Shown one piece after another: positions 11,480 to 21,761 of a DNA stretch of 64,000 bases. Source of the DNA: Cycas panzhihuaensis (taxonomy: Eukaryota > Cycadophyta); contig CM041465.1 in the NCBI GenBank assembly GCA_023213395.1, forward strand, positions 62,255,741-62,319,740, given 5' to 3'. The notes below the pieces were generated by a model that was not told the origin of the DNA, searched no databases, and saw only the letters and a program-made list of their open reading frames with translations. Every line of letters begins with the position of its first letter. The stretch's first letter is position 1. Made by a program: the position numbers and the translations under genes.

Positions 11480-13345
11480 GGAGGTTGGAGTTTTAGCTCC
11501 TTCATCGTGCGCTCGAATGAGCGAATGGCGGAGGTAAGGGGATCTAAGGTCCTCTCAGTCGGATGAGGGGCGACTAAGCGGTGCTGAAGGTGTGGTCTCC
11601 GCCGGAGGAGGCGCCATGACGCTGCGAGGGCTTAGGAGGTTTCTTGAGTCCCGCCTGGATCTCAATGGCCTCCAAAGCTAAACACCTCGAGATGGCGGAG
11701 TCGCACGTGGTCGCCCCCATCTTGAGGACCTCCACGTGCACCTCAGGACGAAGTGCATTGACAAATAGATCCCTCTTCAACTCCTCAGGCAATGTGGCCT
11801 TGGTGGAATGAAGAAGGTCGTGAAAACGTCGCACAAAGTCACGATTCATCTCATCGTGACCTTGTTTGAGCGACAGAAGCGCTTTCATTCCGCTTTCGAA
11901 TGGACGGGCCAAAGTAGTTGACGAACTCGCCCACTACCCGGAATGAGGAAATCGAATGGGCGGTGAAGGCCAGAGAACCACTTGAGGGCGCCGCCTGTAA
12001 GGACCGCGAAGAGCTTCATCAAGATATGGTCGTAGGCCCAATAGTGGATGCACGCCATGGAAAAGTCTGCAGACATGTTCTATTGGTCTTGCGACGAAGT
12101 CCCGCCAAATTTGGGGACTTCGTGGAGGATGAGGCGCAAGTTAGTCCTCAACACCTCAATGCATAAGGGCGTCGACCTATAGTCCACGAAAAGACGTGTC
12201 CTTGCCTGGGCTAAGGGATCGACAACCGTCAAAGGGATGGATAGGGGTGGCATACCCATCCTTCCTCGAAAGAGGCCCTTGTTGGAAAGGGGCCGCGTAG
12301 CAACTCGAAAAGGAGGCGCGCCTCAGGCCGACGTAGCCAGGAGTCGCTACCGACGCCTGAACAGAGGGTGAGGGACCGGGTTTTGCCCATATGGGCCACC
12401 CGTAGGTGGCGCGACCCCATATGGGTGCAACAGATCCACTCCATAGACAGGGAGATGGTTTCCCTTGCCCTGCCCCCAAGGTTGTGACGTGTAGCCTGGG
12501 GGCACGTAAAGAGAAGGACCACCAACCAGGCTCGGACGACGCAGGAGTGGGTCCTACATGGCTAGCGCATGGCGGGCTAGTAGGGCCTCGAGGCCTACTA
12601 GGAACGCGCGGCGCCACGTTCGGCAGTGGCACGTGCATTTGGTTTGAGCAAGGCATACTAACCCCGAGTTGAGGGAAAGATGCGCCGCGCGCGGGTCCCG
12701 AGGAAGTGGGACCACGACTAGGCGCAGCGCAACACTCACCTTAGAGCCGGTAGACACGATAGACGGGCGCGCAAGTGAGCATCAATCGTCAGAGATGACG
12801 TGGGCATGGATGAGGTAGTCGCCACGATGCGTAGCATCTCCGTAAACCAGCTAGGAGGTGGTTGGCGCGAACCGCCGAAAGTACTCGCCGAGCACCTCGA
12901 CCGCGTCGGCGGGAGGGGTATCCTCATAGCCATACGAGGTCGAAGGGACTTCGAAAGTAGGGGATCCCTCAGGGCGCTCCCCGTAAGGCTCGCCAGTGGG
13001 GTGGCGGGTCTCACGAGTGGCCGGATCTTCCGCTGCATGAGTGGAAGGCTCAAAGTCTTCGGGGTGGAAATGGTCATCTGGGTAATAGATGGAATCCTCG
13101 CCCTCACGGGTGGATTCCGGAACGGACGAAGGGAACTCTTGAGTTCCTGAAGTCATGGCATGGTAGGCCCAATCGGACGGGTAGCCTTCCATCACGAATC
13201 GGGGTTCGACGATGGAATGAAACGCGACGATTGGTCTTCTAACAACGGCGGCAAACCCCGCAAGCGGCGCGAGAAACGTCGCATGCAACGCCTCCGCGAG
13301 CGTTGTTAGAAAAAGCAAAAAGGAAAAGAAAGGAAAGCACTGCAA
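11480..13345 (-). pseudogene. gag polyprotein of element B (capsid)
   Basis: Structural protein that forms the virus-like particle. Likely start MEGYPSDWAYHAMTSG at about 13190, conserved as MEGYPSDWAYH in D gag; the longer frame from 13345 adds a hydrophobic leader that may be untranslated. A variable acidic and Pro-rich region follows (12656-12177 has shared words such as PLPNVA, PSRPRGPT). The capsid core of the retrotransposon-gag family has GGALKWFSGL at about 12000 and SLLSLKQGHDEMNRDFVRRF-type sequence at 11880, ending with LKRDLFVNALRPEVHVEVLK at about 11750. Frameshifts occur near 12180, 11920 and elsewhere. The zinc-knuckle end is missing because of the junction at 11471. Confidence 0.8.
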
Positions 13346-13447
13346 ACCCGTTGGGGGCTGCCCAACTCAAAACACAGAGTGCGAAACTACCTAAAGGCAA
13401 GAGCACCAACACGAAGGGGAAGCGGATCTAGCTCCCTTACTGGCAGT

Positions 13448-13464
13448 CCCCAGTATGGTCGCCA
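13448..13464 (-). other. Primer-binding site of element B
   Basis: TGGCGACCATACTGGGG on the minus strand, one base inside the LTR end TTTCA. D has the related TAGTGACTATACTGGGGACC at the same place. It starts with TGG as expected for pairing with a tRNA CCA end. I do not name the tRNA with certainty. Confidence 0.65.
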
Positions 13465-13465
13465 G

Positions 13466-15996
13466 TGAAACGCTCTCCGCGGGGCAATGATCCAACGCCT
13501 AGTGGGAAGGGCATAAAACAATACGCTAAACAAAGCTAAATAGCGAGGATCATACCTCGCAGACGCCCGTCGCGCCGGAGCACCTGCACGGACTGCAAGG
13601 TGCCTCGGTTGCTCTGTAGCCATGCAAGACGAGGCCTTCCTACCCTTCGGATGGCCGGAAGGAAAAGAATCCTGGCGTCGCTACTTCTCAAGGCAATGAG
13701 AAGGCGACGAGGGGCAACCAACCAAAAGTATAAAGAATACGGGGTAGAATGCGGTTAGGGGATACAACGCAAACAAGTCTTCTATTCCTATGTTATGCAA
13801 TGTAAAGAAATAGTACGAGCAAGCGAATACACAATAAAAGGTTGTTTTCTTCTTTCCTTTATGTTCCTTTATCTATAACAGTAAATGCAAAGAAACATAA
13901 AGCATAAAGAAAATATGAAAGGTATGCGAAGAATACCGATCCTGTTCGAACGAAGCAAGCAGTTTCCCTCCTGCTGGCGCCCTTTCTCCTCCTCCGCGCA
14001 TGCAACGCCGATCGCAGACAACGAACGGGTGCACTTACCTCCCCAAAAGCATGCAAGGACTAAATGAAATGAAGGAAACGAAAGCAAAGCTCAACCGAAA
14101 AGGGAGAAGAAATACCATATGGGGGCCGACCAAGCAAGTCGATCTCGCGCAATGATTCCTCCAACGCAATCCTGCAAACAATCCCAACAAACGCCTTCCT
14201 CTCGGGAGAGAGGCTACGAAGCACAACAAGATATATGTGTATATACTGAAAATGAAATCAACTACGCTAGAAAAAAGTAGTTAAGCATCAACATATAACG
14301 AAAATGAAACGGAATCGTACGGTAAACATGCAAGCTATCATACACCACGAAACATGCTAAATGGGATTGAGTGTAGCCTCGGGATGGCTAACTCACCCAC
14401 GAGAGGTCTCCACAGGGTATAGGGAAAATAGTGCTAGCATGCAACAAGGTGAGTCATGTAGTAACAAATTTCCTACACCAAGAGGGAAACTCAACCCAAC
14501 TCTCCAAGGCTTCCCTAGTCTGCTTTCCTAAGAAAGCACGGGTGCTAAAGGGGAGAGGATAAGGGACTAACCCTTGGAGAGAAGGACGGCAATGGGGACT
14601 AACCCCGCCTATCTCCTTCAAATCCTCGTGGAAACCCTTTATGCTTGGGCTAGCTTAAGAAATGGCGAAGGAGGAAGCTAAGAGGAAGAGGATGGGTTTC
14701 AAGGAAATGCAAGAAAATGCACCCAATCTAGGGCAGCACTATAGTAAGCCACAACTAGCTAAGGTTACTTGCATCAAATGACAAAGGAGATCCCAAAGAA
14801 AGTTCACGCAAAAGAGGGAGAAGAGCTTGCAAATAGAACAACAAAAAGCAAGGAAAAATGCACCAACAAGAGACAAGAAATACCTTGAATGAAGGAGAGC
14901 ATGCATGCATGCACTTAGCCACTTGGAGCAGCAGCACAAGCAGTGTCTAAGGCTGGTTTTAAGTGTCCTTTGCAGTAGAATGGAAGGAGGAAGCTCCGTG
15001 CAAGATGGGAGCTAGAAGTTGTCCTTTGGAGTAGTCTTTCTTGTGAAGAAATGCTTTGGATCTTTGAGTATTTGTAAGAGAAGGTGAAGCTTGTGATGGA
15101 GAGACGTAGGGGGGCAGCAATGGCCCTGCAACTCCAGCTGGTAATGGTCCACTTCACCTCTGTCCCCACCGTAGAAGAAAATCCTTAGTTTCTGTGTTTT
15201 CCTTTGTCTTTTGGTAGAGAGTTTTTGCTTGGAAGTCTAGAAAAGTGAACTCAAGAATAATGAGGCAAATGAATGAAAAAAGGGTTTTTATGCCTTGGGC
15301 ATAGCAAGTGAACGTTGGGGGCCCTCGCGCCCAACTGCTTCGAGCCACGCCAGCCCGCCGAAAAACACGCCATCGTCACAGTTTTTTTTCAATTTAACAG
15401 ATCGTCTGCAAGAACTTCAGATCGCTAAGTTTACCGCGGTACGCACTGGTACCGCTGCAAACTTTGTGGTACCGCTAAGTTTGATGCGGTACAGCCTGAA
15501 ATTTGAAAAAAGAGAAAAATACAACATAAAAGTCATAAAAATCAGCTTTTTAAGGTAAGAACAAGGGCTGAACATGAATTAAATCAACTGGGGGAAGGCC
15601 CAGGCAGTGGGCAAGTACCCAAAATGGTGCAAAGAGCCCTAACTAAGGGTTAAACCAGGCTTAGGAAGGGTTTGCAACATAAGCGGCATGCTGTAATAAG
15701 GACAACCGAAATGGGCAGGAGCATCCCGAAGACCATGGAGACATCGTGAGTGGTCAGACGCCATACGGGTGTCGCATCCGCTTATGGATGCCCCCGCTGT
15801 GAGTCGTCATAGGCTAAGAGGTGCCGTTAGGCACATGCATTATGAGCAAGCAGTCAAGCAAATGCGTGCAGGCAGGCATATGTCAATCAAATTACTCCAA
15901 ATTACCTTAGCAATCATAAGTAAGAAAAGTAAGAATATATACCTGTACAAACCTGTGTCGATGCGTCCCGAGTCCATTCCCGATAGCCGGGAAACA
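13466..15996 (-). repeat. 5' LTR of element B
   Basis: 2.53 kb, from TGTTTCCCGGC at 15996 to GCGTTTCA at 13466 in element orientation. Start, end and internal order match the D LTRs but identity is clearly lower. It holds three GGTAC-centred modules flanked by AAACTT/AAGTTT at 15427-15493. No gene inside. Confidence 0.85.
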
Positions 15997-16832
15997 CCTA
16001 TTGAAGCAAGGGGTCACCAACGTTGGAGTGGAAGCAAGGGCTTCCTTAAGTCCTTCGAAGACTTGTTGGGTCTTATCAAACTAAACAAATGGGACTCCCT
16101 TCTTTAATAGGTTGGTCAAGGGTTTGGCGCTCACGACAAAGTCTACCAAGAAGCGCTTGAGGAAACCAAGCCTACCTAGAAACAACTTGATCTGCCGTTG
16201 GGTTTTACGAGGCAGCATATCAAGAATTACCTTGACTTTGTTAGGGTCAATTTGAATTCTTTATTTTAATACAAGAAATCCAAGGAGTTTTCTAGAAGTA
16301 ATGATAAACACATATTTGAGTGGGTTTAGGCTTACGTGGTACTTGTGGCACCGCGTGAAGATAGCCCGCAAGTCCAAGGGATGATGGGATCTGACACACG
16401 AGAGGCCCATCATGTTGTCCATGAAGACCTCCAACGTATCATCAATGAGGTCATGGAAGACAAAATACATCGCCTTTTGGTAAGTAGCACCTACATTTTT
16501 GAGATCGAAGGGCATTACCTTGTAGGTAAAAGTACCCCACGGGGTGGTAAAGGCCATTTTGTGGCAGTCTTTGGGAGAGATTTGAATCTGGTTGTAACCA
16601 GAGAAGCCATCCATTAAGGACATGACTTCAAACCCAGTAGTTCGATCAATGATTTGGTTGATGAAAGGGAGTGGAAAGTTGTCCTTAGGACACGCGTTGT
16701 TGATATCACAGAAATCAATACATATTCGGATGGTCCTGTTCTTTTAACGACAGGAACGATATTGGATACCCATTTAGGGTAGTCGATAGAAGTGATAAGT
16801 ATAGCATCCAAAAGTTTCATAACCTCCATTTT
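15997..16832 (-). pseudogene. Reverse transcriptase, second part (element D)
   Basis: RT copies the element RNA into DNA. Reading down the minus strand from 16832: MKLLDA..ITSIDYPKWVSNIVPVVK, then SLMDGFSGYNQIQISP (catalytic block with the first Asp at about 16617), AFTTPWGTFTYKVMPFDLKN, and VFMDNMMG, where the family has a double Asp, so the second Asp is changed to Asn. The thumb/connection follows (16260-16000: DPNKVKVILDMLPRKT.RQIK.FLGRLGFLKRF), cut at 15997 by LTR B. One frameshift occurs near 16620, further stops near 16740 and 16260. The gypsy RNase H that should come next is absent. Confidence 0.85.
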
Positions 16833-17473
16833 TGTTGGGTATTGTGACAATAATTATAGGCCTAAAATTATGGTATGTTTTTGGTGCGATTTCCCCCCCT
16901 AATCTTTCTCAGGGGGTTCCAAGGGGGGTGGGAGCTCCCTTTGGTCAGGGAGTACAGGGGGGTGGAACGCCCCCCACTAGGAGGGGGTTTGGGGTGATAG
17001 CCCCCAACCTGAAAAATTAACCGTATAAACCTTATCAAAGTGTAAAGAGAATCATGGTCATTCAATACAAATACCCTAGATTCTACGGTTGAGATTTAGG
17101 TCTTGGATGTCCTCTCATGTAGCCCATTTTAGGGCTTTTCTTATTATGCTGTAATGTTATATAATGTACAGTGAAGAGGGCAGCAACTGATTGTTATTCC
17201 AGAGAGCACTCTATATCTGTGATGTACTGTTTCTCCATTCTGCAGCAATAAAGATCGATACCTTTCATGTGTGGATGTTTTCCTAGCACACTGCTAGGGT
17301 TTTACCACGTTATATCGGGTGTACATATGATGTTTAGCTTTCATTGTCTTGTTACTATATAATCTCTGATTTTAGAACTTGCATGTAATTTTATGTTTCC
17401 ATTTCTGTAACTAGTTGTAAGAAAGTAATAGATCTTGGTGGCTGTTAGAGGGTTGGACCTTCTATTCTCAATA
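16833..17473 (+). repeat. Solo LTR of copia family E inside element D RT
   Basis: 641 bp matching the LTRs of copia E (25521-26174, 30188-30833) from TGTT..GTGACAATAAT to the CTCAATA end, flanked on both sides by ATTTT (16828-16832 and 17474-17478). No internal region remains, so recombination between two LTRs left one. It splits D's RT frame. The G/C-run block and the end CTAGTTGTAAGAAAGTAATAGATCTTGGTGG-like region are conserved. Shadow frames only. Confidence 0.9.
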
Positions 17474-17990
17474 ATTTTAACAGCGGCTAAGAGTTTAAGA
17501 TGGAGAGGATGCTGCTTCTGGTGCACGGGATGGGCGCCAAGAATGGTAGTGAGATTATGGCTGATGATGGAGGGGTTGATTCCTTTCATGTCAGAGTAAT
17601 CCCATGTAAAGATATCCCAAAACACTTGGAACAAAAGGGAATATTCCCTTACCTCATCAAGAGAGTATTCCGCCCCTACCTTAATGACCTTACCAAGGGC
17701 TAAGACTATGTCTTGGGTCGCCCCCATGCACATGGCATTCCCCTCCTCAGAATGGAGAGGGGCAAGGTCAATAAGAAGAGACTGAATATGGGATGGAATT
17801 GGGTCAGCGAGTGTAGACCCAATTGCCAGGGCCTTCTGGTGGCCAAGCCTATAGTGACCAAAAGGAAAGTTGGGCACGGAGCCCACTAAGTGCTCAATCA
17901 AGGCTTTATCATCTTCAAAGTAATCCACCCCATGGATGACCTCACTTCAAATAGATGAAGTGCTGGAGGAAATGGGAGTGACGGGACTGT
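17474..17990 (-). pseudogene. Reverse transcriptase, N-terminal part (element D)
   Basis: Open from 17928 to the solo LTR. It contains QVFWDIFTWDYSDMKGINPSIISHNL and a QKQHPLHLKLLAAVK segment, the usual start of a Ty3/gypsy RT domain; KMEVMKLLDA continues on the other side of the LTR at 16830. Upstream residues (YRLGHQKALAIGSTLADPIPSHIQSLL) belong to the protease-RT linker. Removing the solo LTR and one ATTTT restores collinearity. Confidence 0.8.
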
Positions 17991-19300
17991 GGGGGTCATC
18001 AGGCTACGCAACATCCTTAAAAGACTCTAAGAGAGAGTTAGGAAGGGCTCCTCAGAAGGAGCAAAAGGAAGTTCCTCGAAACCATCGCCTACGGGGGGTG
18101 ATGGAGAGGAAGAATCAATGAGATGTGGGTCAATACGTGTAATGACATATGACACAAGGGGGTGACTAGTCTCTCCAATAAGAGGGGTTCTAGGTTGGGA
18201 CCTAGAATAAGAAGGGTGCCTCCTACTAGTGCGGAGGAAAGAGATGGGGTGAGGAAAGTCCTCATCCTCGCCAGGGGACTCGTCATCACTAAATAGGGCG
18301 ATGTACCTGTAGCTCCTAACACCAATAGGAGCAAAGTGATTAAGACTAGAGGAAGAAGATTCAGGGTCTTCTTCAAGATGGGATGAATCGGGTATGATGA
18401 TGGAGCAAGCCAAGGCATAAGTAGAAGGGCCTTTGTCTCCCTTCGTATGGCCATGGCTTGGTTGGTTGGTAGGACGAGTTTGCTTAACAGGTGGGAGTTC
18501 ACAGGAAACAACCCTCATTTGTCCATCATGAATGAACTTAAGTTGCCCCCAGTGGGTCGAACACATGGCTCCTATTTGATTGAGCCATGGTCGACCCAGG
18601 AGAAGATTGTAGTCGACGTCGACGTCAAGGACTACAATGGCAACAAGGACAGTCTTGTCCTCAAGAGTGAGCAGGATCGAGTCGGATCCCATTGGGGTCT
18701 TTTCGCTATCGTCATAGCCTTGGCATTACCATGGAACAGGTTCCAAGGCAGAAATACCAAGCTCTTGCATAACGCGCAAGGGCATGGCATTAACAGAAGA
18801 ACCGTTGTCGATGATGGTCCTTCGTAAGGTATAATTTGGTGTGTCAATAGTGATGGTGAAAGGGAAATTCCATTGGCATTCCCTTTCACAAGCGAGGGGA
18901 AGGTCTTTAGGGTCGAAAGAAATGACAGGCTCATGGCTTTGGGTAATACCCAAAGCATGAATGGGTGTATCACTCAACCTTAAAGCTTCTAAAAGGAGAG
19001 TTTATTATTCAGGACAACTTCTTAAGATGTCCATGATGGACATCCTGGCGGCCACAGTACAAAGCTCGTTGATGACAAAAAAGGCCTTCCCCTTTGCTGT
19101 GAATTGAGGAAGGGCTCTTCTAAAATCGTAACGACCTAGATGAATGAGAATTGTCTTGGGAAGTAATGAGACTTTCATATGAGGATTAAAGTGTGGAGCT
19201 GAAGAAGAGGCATCAACTACCTCTTTAGCGGCTTGAGACTGAGTTAAGGCATATAAGGGGGTGGCCTCAAGCATTTGAATCACCTTCTTTCCCTTATTCT
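17991..19300 (-). pseudogene. Aspartic protease and flanking linkers of pol (element D)
   Basis: The protease matures Gag-Pol. RRTIIDNGSSVNAMPL at about 18825 carries the catalytic Asp in a D-N-G-S-S motif in place of D-S/T-G. NLLLGRPWLNQ at about 18600 is the conserved hydrophobic-Gly block near the protease C-terminus. The two halves are in different frames (ORFs ending 18726 and starting 18692), so there is a frameshift between them. Upstream, 19283-19005 encodes the gag-protease spacer (RYDFRRALPQF), and downstream a Ser/Pro/Asp-rich linker leads to RT. Confidence 0.75.
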
Positions 19301-19499
19301 GGTACCACGAAGGTGAGGGAGTATGATGATCGGGGGAACGCGAAGAAGAAGACGAATCCCAGACGCCCTTCCCTTTATCACGTGAAGGACAGGAATTTAG
19401 AGATCTTCCCCAATTCCGGTTGATTTTTGGTTGAGAATTATGATCATGAGGAACGGATCCTTATGGACTGGTTAGTTTAGGTTGGGCCTCGAGGCCCAT

Positions 19500-21567
19500 T
19501 TAGGGGATGAGTCACGTTGAGGGGCATCCCTAGGATGCTGAGCCTAACAATGTGAGCTATCATGGAAACACTCCCCATGAATGAAACACCACTTCTTCTC
19601 AAGTGAGGAATCTAGCTTCCTTGCTTAAGAGGACTGGGTGTTACCACCCCTAGGGACAATAGCTTGAGTAGCTTGTTAAATTTGTTTATTAGAAGTGGGT
19701 GATGAAGGAGCTTATAATTTAAGTTCCTTCATCATACGTTTGAATGAACGTATAACAGAAGTGAGCAAATCTAGGGTCTTCTTAGTCAGATGAGAAGAGG
19801 ACCTAATGGAATATTATGGTCTGGTTTCTTTAGTTTGAGGTGATACCTCACAATACTGTGAGGGCTTAAGAGGCTTCTTGAGTCCATCCTGGATCTCAAT
19901 AGCCTCAAGTGCTAAGCACTTTGTAATAGCGAAATCACATGTAGTCACCCCCATCTTAAGGACTTCCACATGGACTTCAGGGCAAAGTGCATTAACGAAG
20001 AGATCCCTCTTCAATTCCTTAGGTAAAGTAGCCTTAGTGGAATGGAGGAGGTCATGAAATCGTCAGACAAAGTCACGGTTCATTTCATCATGACCTTGTT
20101 TGAGAGAAAGAAGGGATTTCATTCCACTTTCAAATAGATGAGCTACATCAAAATAGTTGAGGAACACATCCATAAGTTGCTGGAATGAGAAAATAGAATG
20201 GGCAGGTAGGTGAAAAATCTACTTAAGGACATCACCTTGTAGGGATTGTGGAAATAATTTTACTAGTATATGATCATAGGCTCAGTAATCGATGCACGTC
20301 ATAGAGAAACTATGGATGTGCTCCACTAGATCTTATGATGAAGTTCCATTAAACTTAGGAACTTCGGGGGGATGAGGCAGTAAATTGGTTCTTAATGCCT
20401 CAATGGATAATGGTGTCAATCTATAATCCATGAAGGGACGTGCCTTTACCTAGACCATAGGATCAACAAACGATGTGGAAGGTAATGGACAAGGAACGGA
20501 TGGGGGCAGTAGGCCCATCCCTCCTTGAGGGAATATCCCTTGCTGAAAAGGGACTTGAGGATAGGTGCTTTAGAAGGAAGTTGGGTTTCCTTACAAAGGA
20601 GCAGCGTAAGGAGCTACGTAAGATGGGGGAAAAGAAGGGTGTGGAACCGAGTTTTATCCATATAGGCCGCCTGTGGGTGGCGCAACCCCATATCGATGTA
20701 ATGGATCCACCCCATAAGCTGGAATATGATTCCCTTTACTGTGCCCCCAAGGCTGCGAAGTATAGCCTAGGGGTATGTAAAGAGAGGGGCCAATAGGTTG
20801 GTTTTGAGTATACGTGGGAGTGGATCCCATATGACTAGTAGTAGAGATGTTAGTAGGACCTCTAGGCCTACTAGGAAATGTATGTGCTACGTTGGGAAGT
20901 GGCATGTTGGCTTGATTAGGAAGAGGTATGCTAACACCTAGCTAGGAGAAAGACATACCATGAGAGAGTCCCAAAGAGCTAGGACCATGATGAGGAATAG
21001 AAGGACGACAGATGTCCCTAAGGTAGTCGTAGGGGTAGAGCGAGACGAATGTGTAGGCATAAAAGGGTTACTTATCATGGGAGGTGTAGATGCGGATGAA
21101 GATGGTGGGATAGGTGTGGATGAGAGGGATGCCCCACCACACAAGACATCTTCAAACCATCTAGGACATGATTAAAGACGAGTAACCCAAAAGCACTCGC
21201 TAAGGGCTTCAACCACATCGGTAGGAGGGGTATTTACGTGATCGTAGGAGGTAAATAGGACCTTATACAAAGTAGACCCCTCATGATGCTCCTCAATAGA
21301 AACACCAACTGGGTGGTGAATCTCGAGAGGAGATGGACCCTCTATTACATGAGTAGAGGGGTGGGCATCAAGTGGGTGATGTTGATCACCCATATAGCAA
21401 ATAGGATCGTCACCCTCTTGGGTGGATTCCAGAATGGATGTGGGAAACTCATGAGCTCCTGAGGCAAAAGTATGATAAGCCCAATCTGAAGGGTATCCTT
21501 CCATTATCGAATTAGAATCCGATGATGAAAGAAGACGATATGCAGGGTCTTCTAACAATGGAGGCAA
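19500..21567 (-). pseudogene. gag polyprotein of element D
   Basis: Same layout as B gag. MEGYPSDWAYHTFASGAHEFPTS starts the conserved N-terminus at about 21505, and a variable acidic part with the words HPST and HHPVG follows. The Pro-rich middle at 20905-20654 comes next. The capsid core (LFESGMKSLLSLKQGHDEMNRDF, then LKRDLFVNALCPEVHVEVLK at 20010-19950) and CLALEAIEIQ.GLKKP complete it. A zinc-knuckle-like CFIHGECFHDSSHC at about 19590 corresponds to the C..H....H..C motif of Tat-group Gag. Several stops and frameshifts. Clearly poorer in CG than B gag. Confidence 0.8.
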
Positions 21568-21743
21568 ACCACGTAGGCAATGTAAGAAATGTTACATACA
21601 AAACTTGCCAACATGTTAGCAAAAGGAGAAAGATGCAAAGTATGTGTTGGGGGCTGCCCAATGAAAGGAAGAAGTGGAGGAGACCACTAAAAGGTAATAG
21701 TACCAACAGAAAGAGGCAAGGACTAGCTCCCTTACTCGCAGGT

Positions 21744-21760
21744 CCCCAGTATAGTCACTA
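21744..21760 (-). other. Primer-binding site of element D
   Basis: TAGTGACTATACTGGGG on the minus strand just inside the 5' LTR, equivalent to TGGCGACCATACTGGGG in B. The leading TGG has become TAG, a C-to-T change on the other strand like many others in the window. Confidence 0.6.
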
Positions 21761-21761
21761 G

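Larger units (their letters stand above)
11471..15996 (-). mobile_element. Element B: 5' LTR plus gag fragment of a Tat-like element, CpG-rich
   Basis: In element orientation: LTR 15996-13466, PBS 13464-13448, gag 13345 to about 11480, then an abrupt join to D's antisense gene. CG dinucleotides are dense throughout (about 20 in 12661-12780) and drop sharply at both ends, so B is younger or less methylation-decayed than its host. On the right it meets D's RT/RNase H linker at 15997. The rest of B, and D's RNase H and integrase, were probably lost in one deletion, so no target duplication can be checked. LTR B is related to the D LTRs but clearly diverged. Confidence 0.8.

Noticed and set aside
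12177-13150. Several overlapping long frames in GC-rich DNA, as if a host gene with CpG-island promoter
   Set aside because: The minus-strand frames match D gag block by block; the others are shadows. The CpG density follows the limits of fragment B.
4921-15996. A single pol-less element with LTRs 4921-7723 and 13466-15996
   Set aside because: Those LTRs are poorly matched and lack a shared target duplication, while 4921-7723 pairs with 21762-24499 and has GATGG on both sides.
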